Positions 36,023-44,875 of a stretch of 64,000 nucleotides of DNA are shown one piece after another. Every line of letters begins with the position of its first letter. Positions within the stretch are counted from its first letter, which is position 1. The position numbers and the translations under genes were made by a program. Source of the stretch: Candidatus Zixiibacteriota bacterium (GTDB lineage: Bacteria > Zixibacteria > MSB-5A5 > GN15 > FEB-12); contig JAJRQO010000036.1 of the NCBI GenBank assembly GCA_024280215.1, positions 93,798 through 157,797 on the forward strand, written 5' to 3'. The notes under the pieces were generated by a model. That model saw only the letters and a program-made list of their open reading frames with translations. It had not been told where the DNA came from and ran no database searches.

Positions 36023-36066
36023 CTTTCACAAGTCCCTTCGACTTCGCTCAGGGTGACTTGTGAAAG
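36023..36066. terminator. Long hairpin, repeat-derived terminator candidate
   Basis: CTTTCACAAGTC pairs with GACTTGTGAAAG; the loop region carries the dispersed 'ccttcgacttcgctcaggg' sequence also seen at about 5718, 7267 and 18757. It follows the six-helix protein gene. There is no T-run, so termination is uncertain. Confidence 0.5.
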
Positions 36067-36116
36067 AATAAATATTTTACCTTGCTTTCAGAGGTGAAAA
36101 CTATTATTTCGAGAGT

Positions 36117-37289
36117 ATGAAAAGATATATACCAACTATACTGCTTCTGGCATTCTGTTTTTCAACAGTCTCCGCTCAGGATACATTTTATTCGCTGTTT
36201 TCTTATAGCAATGAAATTCCAAAAGTCACTATAAATGACCAAGCTTTTGATTTACAGCAATCACTTTTTCCAAAGATGTACACCAATCGTTCACTTAGTG
36301 CTGATGTTCGCTGGGTACAAGAAAATGATAGTTTACTCAAATCATTTTGGGATATGCAGGGTGATACGATTTTACATGTGCTTACAGAACTCTCAGGTAT
36401 TGAGTGGAGTGAAAAAGAATTTGACATGTATTTTCTCAGATACTACTCGACAATCGGTTCTGCGAATCCGCTTATTCTACCACTTGGTGGTGCCAACAAT
36501 GGAACCTATATTGAAGCAGCTCCAGATATTCAAAAACAAAAGCTACTGCTGATTTTTCAACTTGCCAAACGGATGCTTTCCCAAGCGAACCGTCCTGATG
36601 GTGAAAGACTTTCGATTTCGTATCATCCTCTTATGAAAAGATCACCATTTCGTTTTGATAATTTGGCAATGCTTTTAGCACTGACAACATCGTATTCTAT
36701 TTTGGGTGTTGACACAACCTACGATGTTACTCAATCAAAATTTTGGAAGAATAATTTTAGAGGTCGCAAAATTTTTCAAGAATATTTTGAACGTGACTGG
36801 GTATTAACTCCTGAACAAACTCTATCAGACTATATCGCAAGCGAACCAACTCGGTCAAAATTAGTCAGAGTCACTCGGACACCGCGAGTCAAAAAGACTG
36901 ACATTTATTCTAAAAATAGAACTTTCGTTGAAGACCTTCCACTAAAAGGAAAATTTGGTTTTGCAGTCAAGCTCAATGATGCTGCTCATCCAACTGTCAC
37001 AACAATAGATGAGTACCGTCTCGCCTATGCATGTGGGTTGCGAACTGATGATATTATCAGACGTATCGACGGACGGATTGTCCGTAATCATAAACAAATC
37101 GTTGAATATATATTAGATAAATTTAACGACGGTGGGTCGATACTTGAGGTCAAACGGATGGGACAGTCGATGGAAATTATTATCCAGCCACTTGAGATTG
37201 ATTATTTTCAGGATGAGTATTATTTAGACGAATACAATCAGGACGATACGGTTTATTTTGATACGATTACGGATGATACTGGGAATTAA
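36117..37289 (+). CDS. Exported protein with C-terminal PDZ domain
   Basis: 390 residues with a signal peptide (about 1-21, ending VSAQ). The central region (about 50-270) is unfamiliar. The C-terminal part (about 275-365) is a PDZ domain, with GFAVKLND, YACGLRTDDIIRRIDGR and a final EVKRMGQSMEIIIQP strand as in DegP/Rseb-type PDZ modules. An acidic tail follows. No protease domain is seen, so it probably binds peptides or unfolded ends in the periplasm. Six nt separate it from the next gene. Confidence 0.7.
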   Translation: MKRYIPTILLLAFCFSTVSAQDTFYSLFSYSNEIPKVTINDQAFDLQQSLFPKMYTNRSLSADVRWVQENDSLLKSFWDMQGDTILHVLTELSGIEWSEKEFDMYFLRYYSTIGSANPLILPLGGANNGTYIEAAPDIQKQKLLLIFQLAKRMLSQANRPDGERLSISYHPLMKRSPFRFDNLAMLLALTTSYSILGVDTTYDVTQSKFWKNNFRGRKIFQEYFERDWVLTPEQTLSDYIASEPTRSKLVRVTRTPRVKKTDIYSKNRTFVEDLPLKGKFGFAVKLNDAAHPTVTTIDEYRLAYACGLRTDDIIRRIDGRIVRNHKQIVEYILDKFNDGGSILEVKRMGQSMEIIIQPLEIDYFQDEYYLDEYNQDDTVYFDTITDDTGN

Positions 37290-37295
37290 GGGCTT

Positions 37296-37895
37296 ATGAA
37301 TAAGCAAGTAGATTTAGAATCCATTTTTAAAACTAATAACTCTGACAGAGATAAATTCTTATCTCGACTTTTTGGAATCTTCAATGAAGAAATTATAAGA
37401 ATTTGGTGCAGAGACTCTCTTTCTCCTTATGTAGACATTGGTAGACCGTCTATATATACTGATTTAGAAAAAAGACCCTCTACATTAGATTTTTGCTTAC
37501 AAAATCAAAAAACTGGTAAACTATTTATATCTGAAATGAAGTGCGAAATACAATACCAAAATTATAATTTTCTGACACTTACGGAACCATCACAACTCAA
37601 TCATCACAAAAAAAGAGCATTTGATGAATTTCTGATTACTACAAAGAATCCCGATAAATTTGTGGTCAAGGTTGGTGGTAAACAACTATTCGTTAATGGT
37701 GGAATTTTAGTTTGGGGTTGTGTATCAGAAACAGGACGAACTAACATCATTAACAAATTTGGTTTTGCTGACATTCTATCTGTTGAAACTATAATTGGCG
37801 ATTTAATTAGTTGGGATAATCAAGAATTTAAAGACCGAATTTTAGAATTAAAAGACTGGTGTAATCATCTATTCGATGGTCTATGTCCTGAATAG
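37296..37895 (+). CDS. Putative PD-(D/E)XK-fold protein, unknown
   Basis: 199 residues, no signal peptide. The spacing of Asp in STLDFCLQN and ExK in LFISEMKCEI (about 70-90) fits the PD-(D/E)XK nuclease core. The remainder is mixed alpha/beta with no other motif. I do not recognise the family. The gene starts 6 nt after the PDZ protein gene, an odd neighbour for a cytoplasmic nuclease, so a shared role should not be assumed. Confidence 0.5.
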   Translation: MNKQVDLESIFKTNNSDRDKFLSRLFGIFNEEIIRIWCRDSLSPYVDIGRPSIYTDLEKRPSTLDFCLQNQKTGKLFISEMKCEIQYQNYNFLTLTEPSQLNHHKKRAFDEFLITTKNPDKFVVKVGGKQLFVNGGILVWGCVSETGRTNIINKFGFADILSVETIIGDLISWDNQEFKDRILELKDWCNHLFDGLCPE

Positions 37896-38350
37896 CACAA
37901 TGCTTCAACGTTCCCTACGCACCCCCCTTACCTGCGGACGCAGGTATCCAGCACTTGCGACAGAAAAACTATAAAAGGTCATAATACAAATCTTCTAAAC
38001 TTCGGTTATCATTCTTTCTTATTAATTGCTAACAGATTTACAAAGGATACTCATGCGTATTTTCTGGATCCCTGGTCAAGCCAGGGAAGGGGTTTGACAG
38101 ACTCATCATGACTTGTTAAAAGGCAGAACCACTAAAGGGTTCTGCCCTACAAAGTCTAAAGTAGGTCGCGGTTCCGCAGCCTGCAGGCTGTTCCGTTGGT
38201 TTGAAATCGTCAGATTTTAAAATCGAGAAACCCGACATATTTTCATCTGTCAGTTCTCAATTCGCAAGCGAATAAGGAACTGACAGAACAGGTACGTAGG
38301 GGCGGTTCGCGAACCGCCCCTACAAGAGATATTTGAAAATCTGATACAAA
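37896..38350. repeat. Gene-free gap filled with at least six palindromes
   Basis: 455 nt, nearly all repeat. TACCTGCG-GA-CGCAGGTA (37929-37946); a CCCTGG...CCAGGG element (about 38071-38090); GGCAGAACC/GGTTCTGCC with CTAC (38122-38150); a GTAGG-started element with CAGCCTGCAGGCTG (38161-38195); GTCAGTTC/GGAACTGAC (about 38250-38283); and a perfect 28-nt palindrome from 38296 to 38323, GTAGGGGCGGTTCG plus its complement. It lies between convergent genes and may act in termination. Confidence 0.75.
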
Positions 38351-40291
38351 TTATTCTTCTAAACTATTTATATCGTTAGCTTTTTCATCTTGAAGTTCTT
38401 TATACCATCTTGGATGATGATGCTTGATTTCTTCCTCAGGCATATCACCATTGAGCCATGTAAATGACATCGGGTATTGGTCAGGATGGAAAATGACAAA
38501 GAAGAAATGGAAGACGCCAATAGCAAGCATCGCAAGCCACGCTTCATAATAATGTATCGTTTCTGAGACAGAGACAATCCATGTAGGGAAGTATGTTGTA
38601 TAGAATGTCGGGAACCAAAGAACCGTACCCGTGAAGACCATAACAAATGTTCCCCATGCCAATGCCCAGTACTCTGCTTTCATAGTGTAATCAAAATAAC
38701 CAAACTGTGCTTTCTCTTTACTCATACCGAGATAGTAGAGCATATTTTGTTTTATCTCTTTGATGTCTGACCAGGCAGGAAGCATCTTGACAATTTTTGT
38801 TCTTCCATCTTTGGTTGCCATGATATAAACAACATGATGAATTGAAATATAAATCATCGCAACAGCAGAAATGCGGTGAATTAAGCCACGGACAGATTCA
38901 AACATGCCGATAAACTTCAAGGCATCAACCCACCACGCTTGTGGAAATTTCAGGGCAAAGCCAGTAAGCACTAAGATAATAAATGTCACCGTAATTATTA
39001 AATGTTGGAAAACTAAATTACCATTTAGGCGTTTAACAGCTTTATTCGCTTTTAAATATCTGCTTCGTAAAATCAGATATCGAATAAAGATAATCGCATT
39101 GTGAGCAAGCATACCACCGATAACAATAACGATTAAAATAATATAAATAATTTTGATAAGATGATTCAACTGACCGTATTCGCCAGATTCACTCATGTGG
39201 GTATAGCTCGCAGCAAATGAATCGTTAGCATCGGGGTGGCATTTCTGACAGGTTCTTGTACGATTATCAAGATGAAGCGATGATGCTGGATTTGTATGTG
39301 GTAAAATATCATGAGCGTTGTGACATGATGCACAAGTCGCTGCCTTCACAGAACCGCCATGCAAAGCTAAACCATGATATGTATCTTGATAGGTTGTAAA
39401 TCTATCTTTTCCTAAACCATATTTCTCTGCCATGCGAGTATCATTGTGACATTTACCGCAGACAAAATCTGAAATATTCGCGAGATTAACAGGAGAATCT
39501 TTATCGTTATGATCTAAAATTTCATGCTCACCATGACAATCAGTACAGTTTGGTGAATCCATGATGCCAGCAGCGAGTGCCTTACCATGAATACCACGAC
39601 TATATTTGACGTAAACTTCTTCATGACAATTTGAACATGTTTTTGGAACGTTAGTTTTATTTACTCTTGAATCAGAATGATTAGATTTTTTTAAATCATG
39701 AACCCCATGACAATCATTACATGTAGCAGCAGTTTCGACACCCTCTGATAATCGTTTGGCATGAATCCCTTTCATATACCTACCAGATGTTGAGGTCAGT
39801 TTAATGTCAGGATCCTCTGAAATCATTTTTTTTTCATGACAGTTTGCACAAGTAAAAGAAAGGTTATGTTTTGATGTCATCGCATCGGCATCATCTGATG
39901 AACGGATGTTATGCTTGCCATGACAGGATGCACAGTTTGGGGTTAAGCCGTTATGCTGAGCTTTACCATGTGCGGACATTGCAAACTCTTCAGCAACATC
40001 ATCATGACAATTAGCACAATCAACTAAGGCTAATTCCTCTTCATGAGGAAAATCATCAAACCCTTCTAAATCGGTATGACAATCAACACACAACATATCG
40101 GCATGTACCGACAGGTTGGTAGAATCTGAAGTAACAAACATAAGGACTTCTTCACCGTGGTGATTTATTCCTGTCAGTTCGTTATCATCATGACAATCAA
40201 AACAGCTTTCGTTTTCATCCTGTGCGGAGACAGAAAAACAAAGGCTGGCAATGATGCCAAAAGTAAGTAACGCATTTTTAAATTTATTCAT
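38351..40291 (-). CDS. CbcL-like multihaem cytochrome c/cytochrome b fusion
   Basis: 646 residues from MNKFKN (the frame stays open to 40339, but a signal peptide starts here). Signal peptide, then 11 CxxCH haem-c motifs (about residues 29-370), then a membrane part with a dihaem cytochrome-b domain. Candidate haem-b histidines are in FQHLIITVTF, LIHRISAV, IHHVVYI and GVFHFFF. This architecture matches CbcL of Geobacter (9 c-haems plus a HydB-like b domain), a menaquinol oxidase for low-potential extracellular acceptors. The count of 11 differs from CbcL. Last gene of the minus-strand cytochrome operon; the b domain is paralogous to 41889-42833. Confidence 0.88.
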   Translation of the reverse strand: MNKFKNALLTFGIIASLCFSVSAQDENESCFDCHDDNELTGINHHGEEVLMFVTSDSTNLSVHADMLCVDCHTDLEGFDDFPHEEELALVDCANCHDDVAEEFAMSAHGKAQHNGLTPNCASCHGKHNIRSSDDADAMTSKHNLSFTCANCHEKKMISEDPDIKLTSTSGRYMKGIHAKRLSEGVETAATCNDCHGVHDLKKSNHSDSRVNKTNVPKTCSNCHEEVYVKYSRGIHGKALAAGIMDSPNCTDCHGEHEILDHNDKDSPVNLANISDFVCGKCHNDTRMAEKYGLGKDRFTTYQDTYHGLALHGGSVKAATCASCHNAHDILPHTNPASSLHLDNRTRTCQKCHPDANDSFAASYTHMSESGEYGQLNHLIKIIYIILIVIVIGGMLAHNAIIFIRYLILRSRYLKANKAVKRLNGNLVFQHLIITVTFIILVLTGFALKFPQAWWVDALKFIGMFESVRGLIHRISAVAMIYISIHHVVYIMATKDGRTKIVKMLPAWSDIKEIKQNMLYYLGMSKEKAQFGYFDYTMKAEYWALAWGTFVMVFTGTVLWFPTFYTTYFPTWIVSVSETIHYYEAWLAMLAIGVFHFFFVIFHPDQYPMSFTWLNGDMPEEEIKHHHPRWYKELQDEKANDINSLEE

Positions 40292-40320
40292 TTTAAAATT
40301 CCCGGTTAAAATGACTACTA

Positions 40321-41889
40321 TTAATGACATTCGGAGCAAACCGAATCGTTTATTTTCGTTTTTCCATGTTCACTTGTTGAGTGACAAGCAGAACATGATA
40401 GTTCCATATCTTCTGTATGTAATTCATGAGGTAGTTCGGTATCATCGTAAGTCACAACCTCTGGGAAGAAAGCTTTTCCATGACAAAATGTTTGACAATT
40501 CTTATCATCGGTGAATGCATCACCACGTGATGGTGCTTGGTATGATTTTTTTATGCTCTTCATAGCTATTTCAAATTTATCAGCAGCATGGTTTAAGATA
40601 TGAGTAGAATATTGAATATTATGAACCATGTGTCCCTCTGAAACCAGCACAAAATTTGCTTTCATATTGGTGTATTCCGATTGAACCAAGCGTCTTTGTT
40701 TTTTGGAACCGCCAATAGATTTAAAGTCCGCGTATCCTTTTTTCATATATGCTTTATAATCTTTTACAGCAAGTTGAGAACCAGATTTCCAATTGTCAAA
40801 CATCAGGTCATAGTTCTCGCCATGACAAGTGACACATGAATTTCGGGACGCTTCTTTTTTATCCTGATGAGCCATAATCTCGCCCTCAGGTGTGATATGT
40901 GTATGACAGCCAGTACATGAAACTTGTGCTTGGAACATTGCTGAAGGCATATCATGTTTGTCAGATGAACCGATACCCATATAGAGTTGTTTTGGTTTAT
41001 TATGTTGTCTAATATGACAGTTCTCACATTGGATATCCAAGGCTCCGACCATACCAAAATTACCATGCTCAATCCTATCATGACATTTATGGCAATCAAC
41101 ACCTAAATTGGTGACATGGATTCCATGTAGTTCCGCTTCGGTGTAGTCAGTTTGAAGACGTTCGACATGACACGAAAAACATTTGTCTTCGGTAACATCG
41201 GCATTACCTTTGATAATTTTTGTATGACATTGTTTACATTCAACATCTAATTTAAGGTATGGTTCATGATTGAATGTAAAGCCACCATGTTCAACTTCTT
41301 TTTTAGGATTTCCATGACAGGAGTAACAACCTGTAATCGCTTCGCCTTCGCCAGCATCTTTGAAGTGACAGGTAAAACAGGTTTGATCATTTACTGTCAT
41401 GTGTTCCGAAACTTTTTCGGTACGTTGACCCATTTGGTTATGACAAGAAGTACAATGAAGCTTACCTGACCGAAGAATTTTGTTGAGATGGTTACTATGT
41501 TTAAAGTAAATATCTTCTTTATATTTTAAGCCATCATCAAGAGTTTCGACATCATGACAATCTGATGCCAAACAATTTTCATCGAGGACTCTTGTATGAG
41601 GTCTGGTGTTGTATACTTCAGTAGCATATTTTATAGTAGAGAGAATCAAATCAGCACCACCATAGTCATGACATGCGACACAATCAATATCGGCATGAGT
41701 TGAAGCTTGCCAGTGTCGAACATACGGATCCATAAAATGACAAGAACCACAGAATTCAGAATTTGTTGTTTGATATGATGCATAACCATAGAGACCTATC
41801 ATAAGAACCACTAGAAGAATGCATAACACTAATATACCTTTGACGTTTTGTTTTAGAAGGAGACCGAAATCTTTAAATAGTTTTGTCAT
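40321..41889 (-). CDS. NapC/NirT-type large multihaem cytochrome c
   Basis: 522 residues. One N-terminal helix (about 17-37) anchors it in the inner membrane; the first motif CGSCH with FMDPYVRHW is the NapC/NirT quinol-oxidase hallmark. There are 13 standard CxxCH motifs, plus CLASDCH (CX4CH) and CQTFCH (CX3CH). The protein ends exactly at the last motif (CSECH followed by the stop). It should take electrons from a quinol or the neighbouring cytochrome b and store or relay them in the periplasm. The stop codon lies 30 nt before the CbcL-like start; its start overlaps the end of the cytochrome b gene. Confidence 0.88.
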   Translation of the reverse strand: MTKLFKDFGLLLKQNVKGILVLCILLVVLMIGLYGYASYQTTNSEFCGSCHFMDPYVRHWQASTHADIDCVACHDYGGADLILSTIKYATEVYNTRPHTRVLDENCLASDCHDVETLDDGLKYKEDIYFKHSNHLNKILRSGKLHCTSCHNQMGQRTEKVSEHMTVNDQTCFTCHFKDAGEGEAITGCYSCHGNPKKEVEHGGFTFNHEPYLKLDVECKQCHTKIIKGNADVTEDKCFSCHVERLQTDYTEAELHGIHVTNLGVDCHKCHDRIEHGNFGMVGALDIQCENCHIRQHNKPKQLYMGIGSSDKHDMPSAMFQAQVSCTGCHTHITPEGEIMAHQDKKEASRNSCVTCHGENYDLMFDNWKSGSQLAVKDYKAYMKKGYADFKSIGGSKKQRRLVQSEYTNMKANFVLVSEGHMVHNIQYSTHILNHAADKFEIAMKSIKKSYQAPSRGDAFTDDKNCQTFCHGKAFFPEVVTYDDTELPHELHTEDMELSCSACHSTSEHGKTKINDSVCSECH

Positions 41890-42833
41890 TATTTATCTCC
41901 CGCTTTTTTTGAATCAGATTGTTCAATAATTTCCTGAGATTCTTTTTTTATAATCGCTTCGTATTCAAGTGGGTGGTGATGTTTCATTTCGGACTCGGTC
42001 AATTGTCCATGCCACCACGTCCAACTCATCGGGAATACTTCAGGATTAAAATGCACATTGTAAAAATGCCAAATGACGATTGAGAGCGTTGCAAGAAGCC
42101 CTTCATCGGAATGCATTTCACGACCAATGTCATAAAAGTATTTTGGAAACAGTTCTTTGTACCACATGATTGCACCAGAACCAATCATAATAACCATGCC
42201 CCAATATACTGCCCAGTAATCAAATTTTTCAATAAATGAGAATCGATCAAATTTTGGACCGTGTTTTGATTTACCTATATAGTAACGCATCGTTCCCATG
42301 AAGTCTGCCGCATCTTTTAAGTTTGGCACCATCAGGAAAAAATCTCTGCGACCGACTTTTGAACCTATCGTATAAATCACATGCCATATACCGACGATGA
42401 TAAGACCTACTGCTCCAATCCGATGTATAAATGTAGAGTTACTCAGACCTCCAAGTAAGTCTATTACAATAAATTTTGATAAGTCAAATTCAGGAAATTT
42501 AAGTGGCATACCAGTAATTATCAAAATTATAATTGAAACAAACATCAACATATGTTGGTATCTGAAATTTTTTCCAAAGCGTTCGAAGTTTCTTTCAACT
42601 TTTTCTTCTGGAAGCATTTCACTTAATGAATCAGGATGTAGCTTAGTGACCGATTCATTAAGCAGACTTGATGATTCATATTGCAGACGTTCAGTAACCT
42701 CTTTAGTAAGTTCGTCAATCTGCTGTGTTGTCGGTTTTACCTTTACGATGTCTACCGCAGATCCAACAATATTATCTGAGAGACCTTTTATATACGAAGC
42801 TCGCTTATCGAGATTTTTTTTCTTTTCACTCAT
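41889..42833 (-). CDS. Dihaem cytochrome b, quinone-reactive subunit
   Basis: 314 residues. A cytoplasmic N-terminus (about 1-95) is followed by about four to five helices with His pairs in RYQHMLMF, FIHRIGAV, GIWHVIY and IWHFYNVHF, as in HydC/FdnI-type cytochromes b. A polar C-terminus (HHHPLEYE, then a Glu/Lys tail) follows. It would exchange electrons between menaquinol and the periplasmic cytochromes encoded on both sides. It shares the C-terminal SWTWxxGxxxExExKHHHP pattern with the CbcL-like protein. Overlaps the next gene by 1 nt. Confidence 0.87.
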   Translation of the reverse strand: MSEKKKNLDKRASYIKGLSDNIVGSAVDIVKVKPTTQQIDELTKEVTERLQYESSSLLNESVTKLHPDSLSEMLPEEKVERNFERFGKNFRYQHMLMFVSIIILIITGMPLKFPEFDLSKFIVIDLLGGLSNSTFIHRIGAVGLIIVGIWHVIYTIGSKVGRRDFFLMVPNLKDAADFMGTMRYYIGKSKHGPKFDRFSFIEKFDYWAVYWGMVIMIGSGAIMWYKELFPKYFYDIGREMHSDEGLLATLSIVIWHFYNVHFNPEVFPMSWTWWHGQLTESEMKHHHPLEYEAIIKKESQEIIEQSDSKKAGDK

Positions 42834-42840
42834 CAGTAGT

Positions 42841-43893
42841 CTACCTTTTTGCTCGTGCGTTTTTTGCTCGACGTACTAAATCCATAATGATAAATGCAAA
42901 TAGTCCAATAAGAACAAGTACCGTTAAGACTAAGAATCCTTTAGAGATATAATAAATAATTCCCGACTCTTCGCTTTTGGGATTGATATGAATTTGCTGT
43001 CCTGAAGAAAACTCCGCCGATGCACCTGGATGACATCCTTCTTTGCCACATGTCTTTGGGATATTATCAGGGTGAACTGATGACTTCGGATCATCTTCAC
43101 CACGTATATCATGGTAGTCATGGCACGAAGCACAGTTAGCAACTGTTTTACTACCCATCTGCTTACCAACCCCATGGAAAGAATGTTCAAACGTAGCAGC
43201 ACGATCGGTTTTAATATTATATTTATTCACGACCCCCTGTGTTCCATGACACTCGGTACATGTTTCCGAAATACGAAAACTCGACACTCTTGACTCATCA
43301 TTATCGTGACGTTTTATATTATGCTCACCATGACAATCAGTACAGGTTGGAGCATCTTTGATACCGTCAGCTACTGCCCGTCCATGTGTAGACTCACGGT
43401 AGATTGCATAAATTTCAATATGACAAGTACCACATGTTTTTGGTATATTTTGCCAATAAAACTTGGATTCAATTGTTTTATGAGAATAGACATCATGGTC
43501 ACCATGACAATCCTGACAGACAGGTGCATCTTTATTACCAGCGATAACTGCCAGCCCATGTACCGAATGTTCATACTGATCGTACATCTGTCCGTCTGGA
43601 GCTCCGACAGGATTTCCAGAATAATGACAACGACGGCAATTTACTTTTTTAACAATTGTGTGTGGAATCTCATTTATATCAGCATGACAATCGGTACAGT
43701 CTTTATCATTATGTACTGAACGTGCGATGATTGACTCATCAATAAATAGAGGAATTTTTCTACCTGTCTCTTCTGCTTTATGAATTTCTTTTTTGCTATG
43801 GCAGATCTGACATTTTTCTAAGGCTTGAATGTCGGAATTTGAAAATAATAGTATGACAAAAATCGACGTGATGATTATACAAAGTTGTCTCAT
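42841..43893 (-). CDS. Membrane-anchored multihaem cytochrome c (8+1 motifs)
   Basis: 350 residues with a signal peptide (about 1-24), eight CxxCH motifs and one expanded CGKEGCH (CX4CH, about residue 285). A C-terminal helix (about 315-340) with a basic tail anchors it in the inner membrane. Repeated THGxAVADGIKDAPTCTDCHGEHNI-like segments show that it is related to 43896-44702 and the haem part of the CbcL-like protein. It probably hands electrons from the cytochrome b to periplasmic carriers. 7 nt before the cytochrome b gene, 2 nt after 43896-44702. Confidence 0.86.
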   Translation of the reverse strand: MRQLCIIITSIFVILLFSNSDIQALEKCQICHSKKEIHKAEETGRKIPLFIDESIIARSVHNDKDCTDCHADINEIPHTIVKKVNCRRCHYSGNPVGAPDGQMYDQYEHSVHGLAVIAGNKDAPVCQDCHGDHDVYSHKTIESKFYWQNIPKTCGTCHIEIYAIYRESTHGRAVADGIKDAPTCTDCHGEHNIKRHDNDESRVSSFRISETCTECHGTQGVVNKYNIKTDRAATFEHSFHGVGKQMGSKTVANCASCHDYHDIRGEDDPKSSVHPDNIPKTCGKEGCHPGASAEFSSGQQIHINPKSEESGIIYYISKGFLVLTVLVLIGLFAFIIMDLVRRAKNARAKR

Positions 43894-43895
43894 TC

Positions 43896-44702
43896 TTACT
43901 CCACCCTCTTTACACGACGCTTATATTCTAAAACACGGTAGAGAATAAATGCGAGAATTATGAAAGTTATAAAGAAATAGTAAAATTTTCGAACAAAGAA
44001 TTTTCCACCCGAATCTTTTTCTGTTGCTGAAGTATGAATAGTTCCGTGAGCAAAGTCAGGAGGTAAATCAACATGGCACGCTCCGCAAGTTGATTCAATA
44101 TTATCATTATGAATCATTGATTTTGGATTGTCTTGTTGATAGATATTATGCACTCCATGACAAGAAGCACAATTGGCTGCCGATGCTTCACCAAGTTCGT
44201 TGGCGATTCCATGAAATGATTCTTTAAAGGTAGCAATACGATCTGCTTTGAGTCCAAATTTTCCAACGACTCTTTCTGAAGTATGACATTCTGAACATGT
44301 TTTTGGAACGTTTGTTTTATATACTTTTGATTCAGGATCAAAGTGGGAAATAATATTATGCCCACCATGACAATCAGTACAATTAGGTGATTCTTTGATA
44401 CCATTCGCAAGAGCGATACCATGTATCGATTCATTATAAATCGCAAGAACCTCTTCATGACAGGAACCACAATCGACATCTATTTTAAATGCATGATTTT
44501 CATCTGGATTTATATCGTGGCAATCAACACAATACATTTTTTTGTGAACTGAATTGTTCACAATAGCTGTATCTATATGCACTGTGGATTCGGTCGAGTT
44601 AACCGCGGTTGATAAATGACACCGCAAACATTCAGAATCATCAGCTGAAACTAAAAGAGGACTACAAAGAACAAGAATAAAAATAAAACCTAAAACCTTC
44701 AT
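43896..44702 (-). CDS. Membrane-anchored heptahaem cytochrome c
   Basis: 268 residues with a signal peptide (about 1-20), seven CxxCH motifs and a C-terminal helix (about 237-257) followed by a basic tail. It is closely similar in plan to 42841-43893 but shorter. First gene of the Cbc-like operon (44702 down to 38351). A 173-nt gap with a hairpin separates it from the ImcH-like gene, so it may have its own promoter or be read through. Confidence 0.86.
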   Translation of the reverse strand: MKVLGFIFILVLCSPLLVSADDSECLRCHLSTAVNSTESTVHIDTAIVNNSVHKKMYCVDCHDINPDENHAFKIDVDCGSCHEEVLAIYNESIHGIALANGIKESPNCTDCHGGHNIISHFDPESKVYKTNVPKTCSECHTSERVVGKFGLKADRIATFKESFHGIANELGEASAANCASCHGVHNIYQQDNPKSMIHNDNIESTCGACHVDLPPDFAHGTIHTSATEKDSGGKFFVRKFYYFFITFIILAFILYRVLEYKRRVKRVE

Positions 44703-44827
44703 ATTACACCCATATTCTGAGATTTTTCTTCATAAATGAAGACAAATAATCTCTCAATTATGTACCAATTCATCTTTTTTGTAGGGGTAATATAGGTAAA
44801 TATACACTAACTGCAAGTTATTTATTT

Positions 44828-44857
44828 CACAAAGAGAGCATTTTTGCCCTCTTTGTG
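44828..44857. terminator. Hairpin after the ImcH-like gene
   Basis: CACAAAGAGAGC pairs with GCCCTCTTTGTG (one mismatch, 6-nt loop). It follows the stop codon of 44876-46393 on the minus strand. No long T-run is present, so it may be a weak terminator or an RNA-processing site between the two cytochrome operons. Confidence 0.5.
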
Positions 44858-44875
44858 CAGATTTATTTTATTGGA

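Noticed and set aside
38904..44479. Many open frames opposite or out of frame with the cytochrome genes
   Set aside because: They are shadows of the long real genes: no ribosome sites, odd composition, and they change with the CxxCH-coding pattern.
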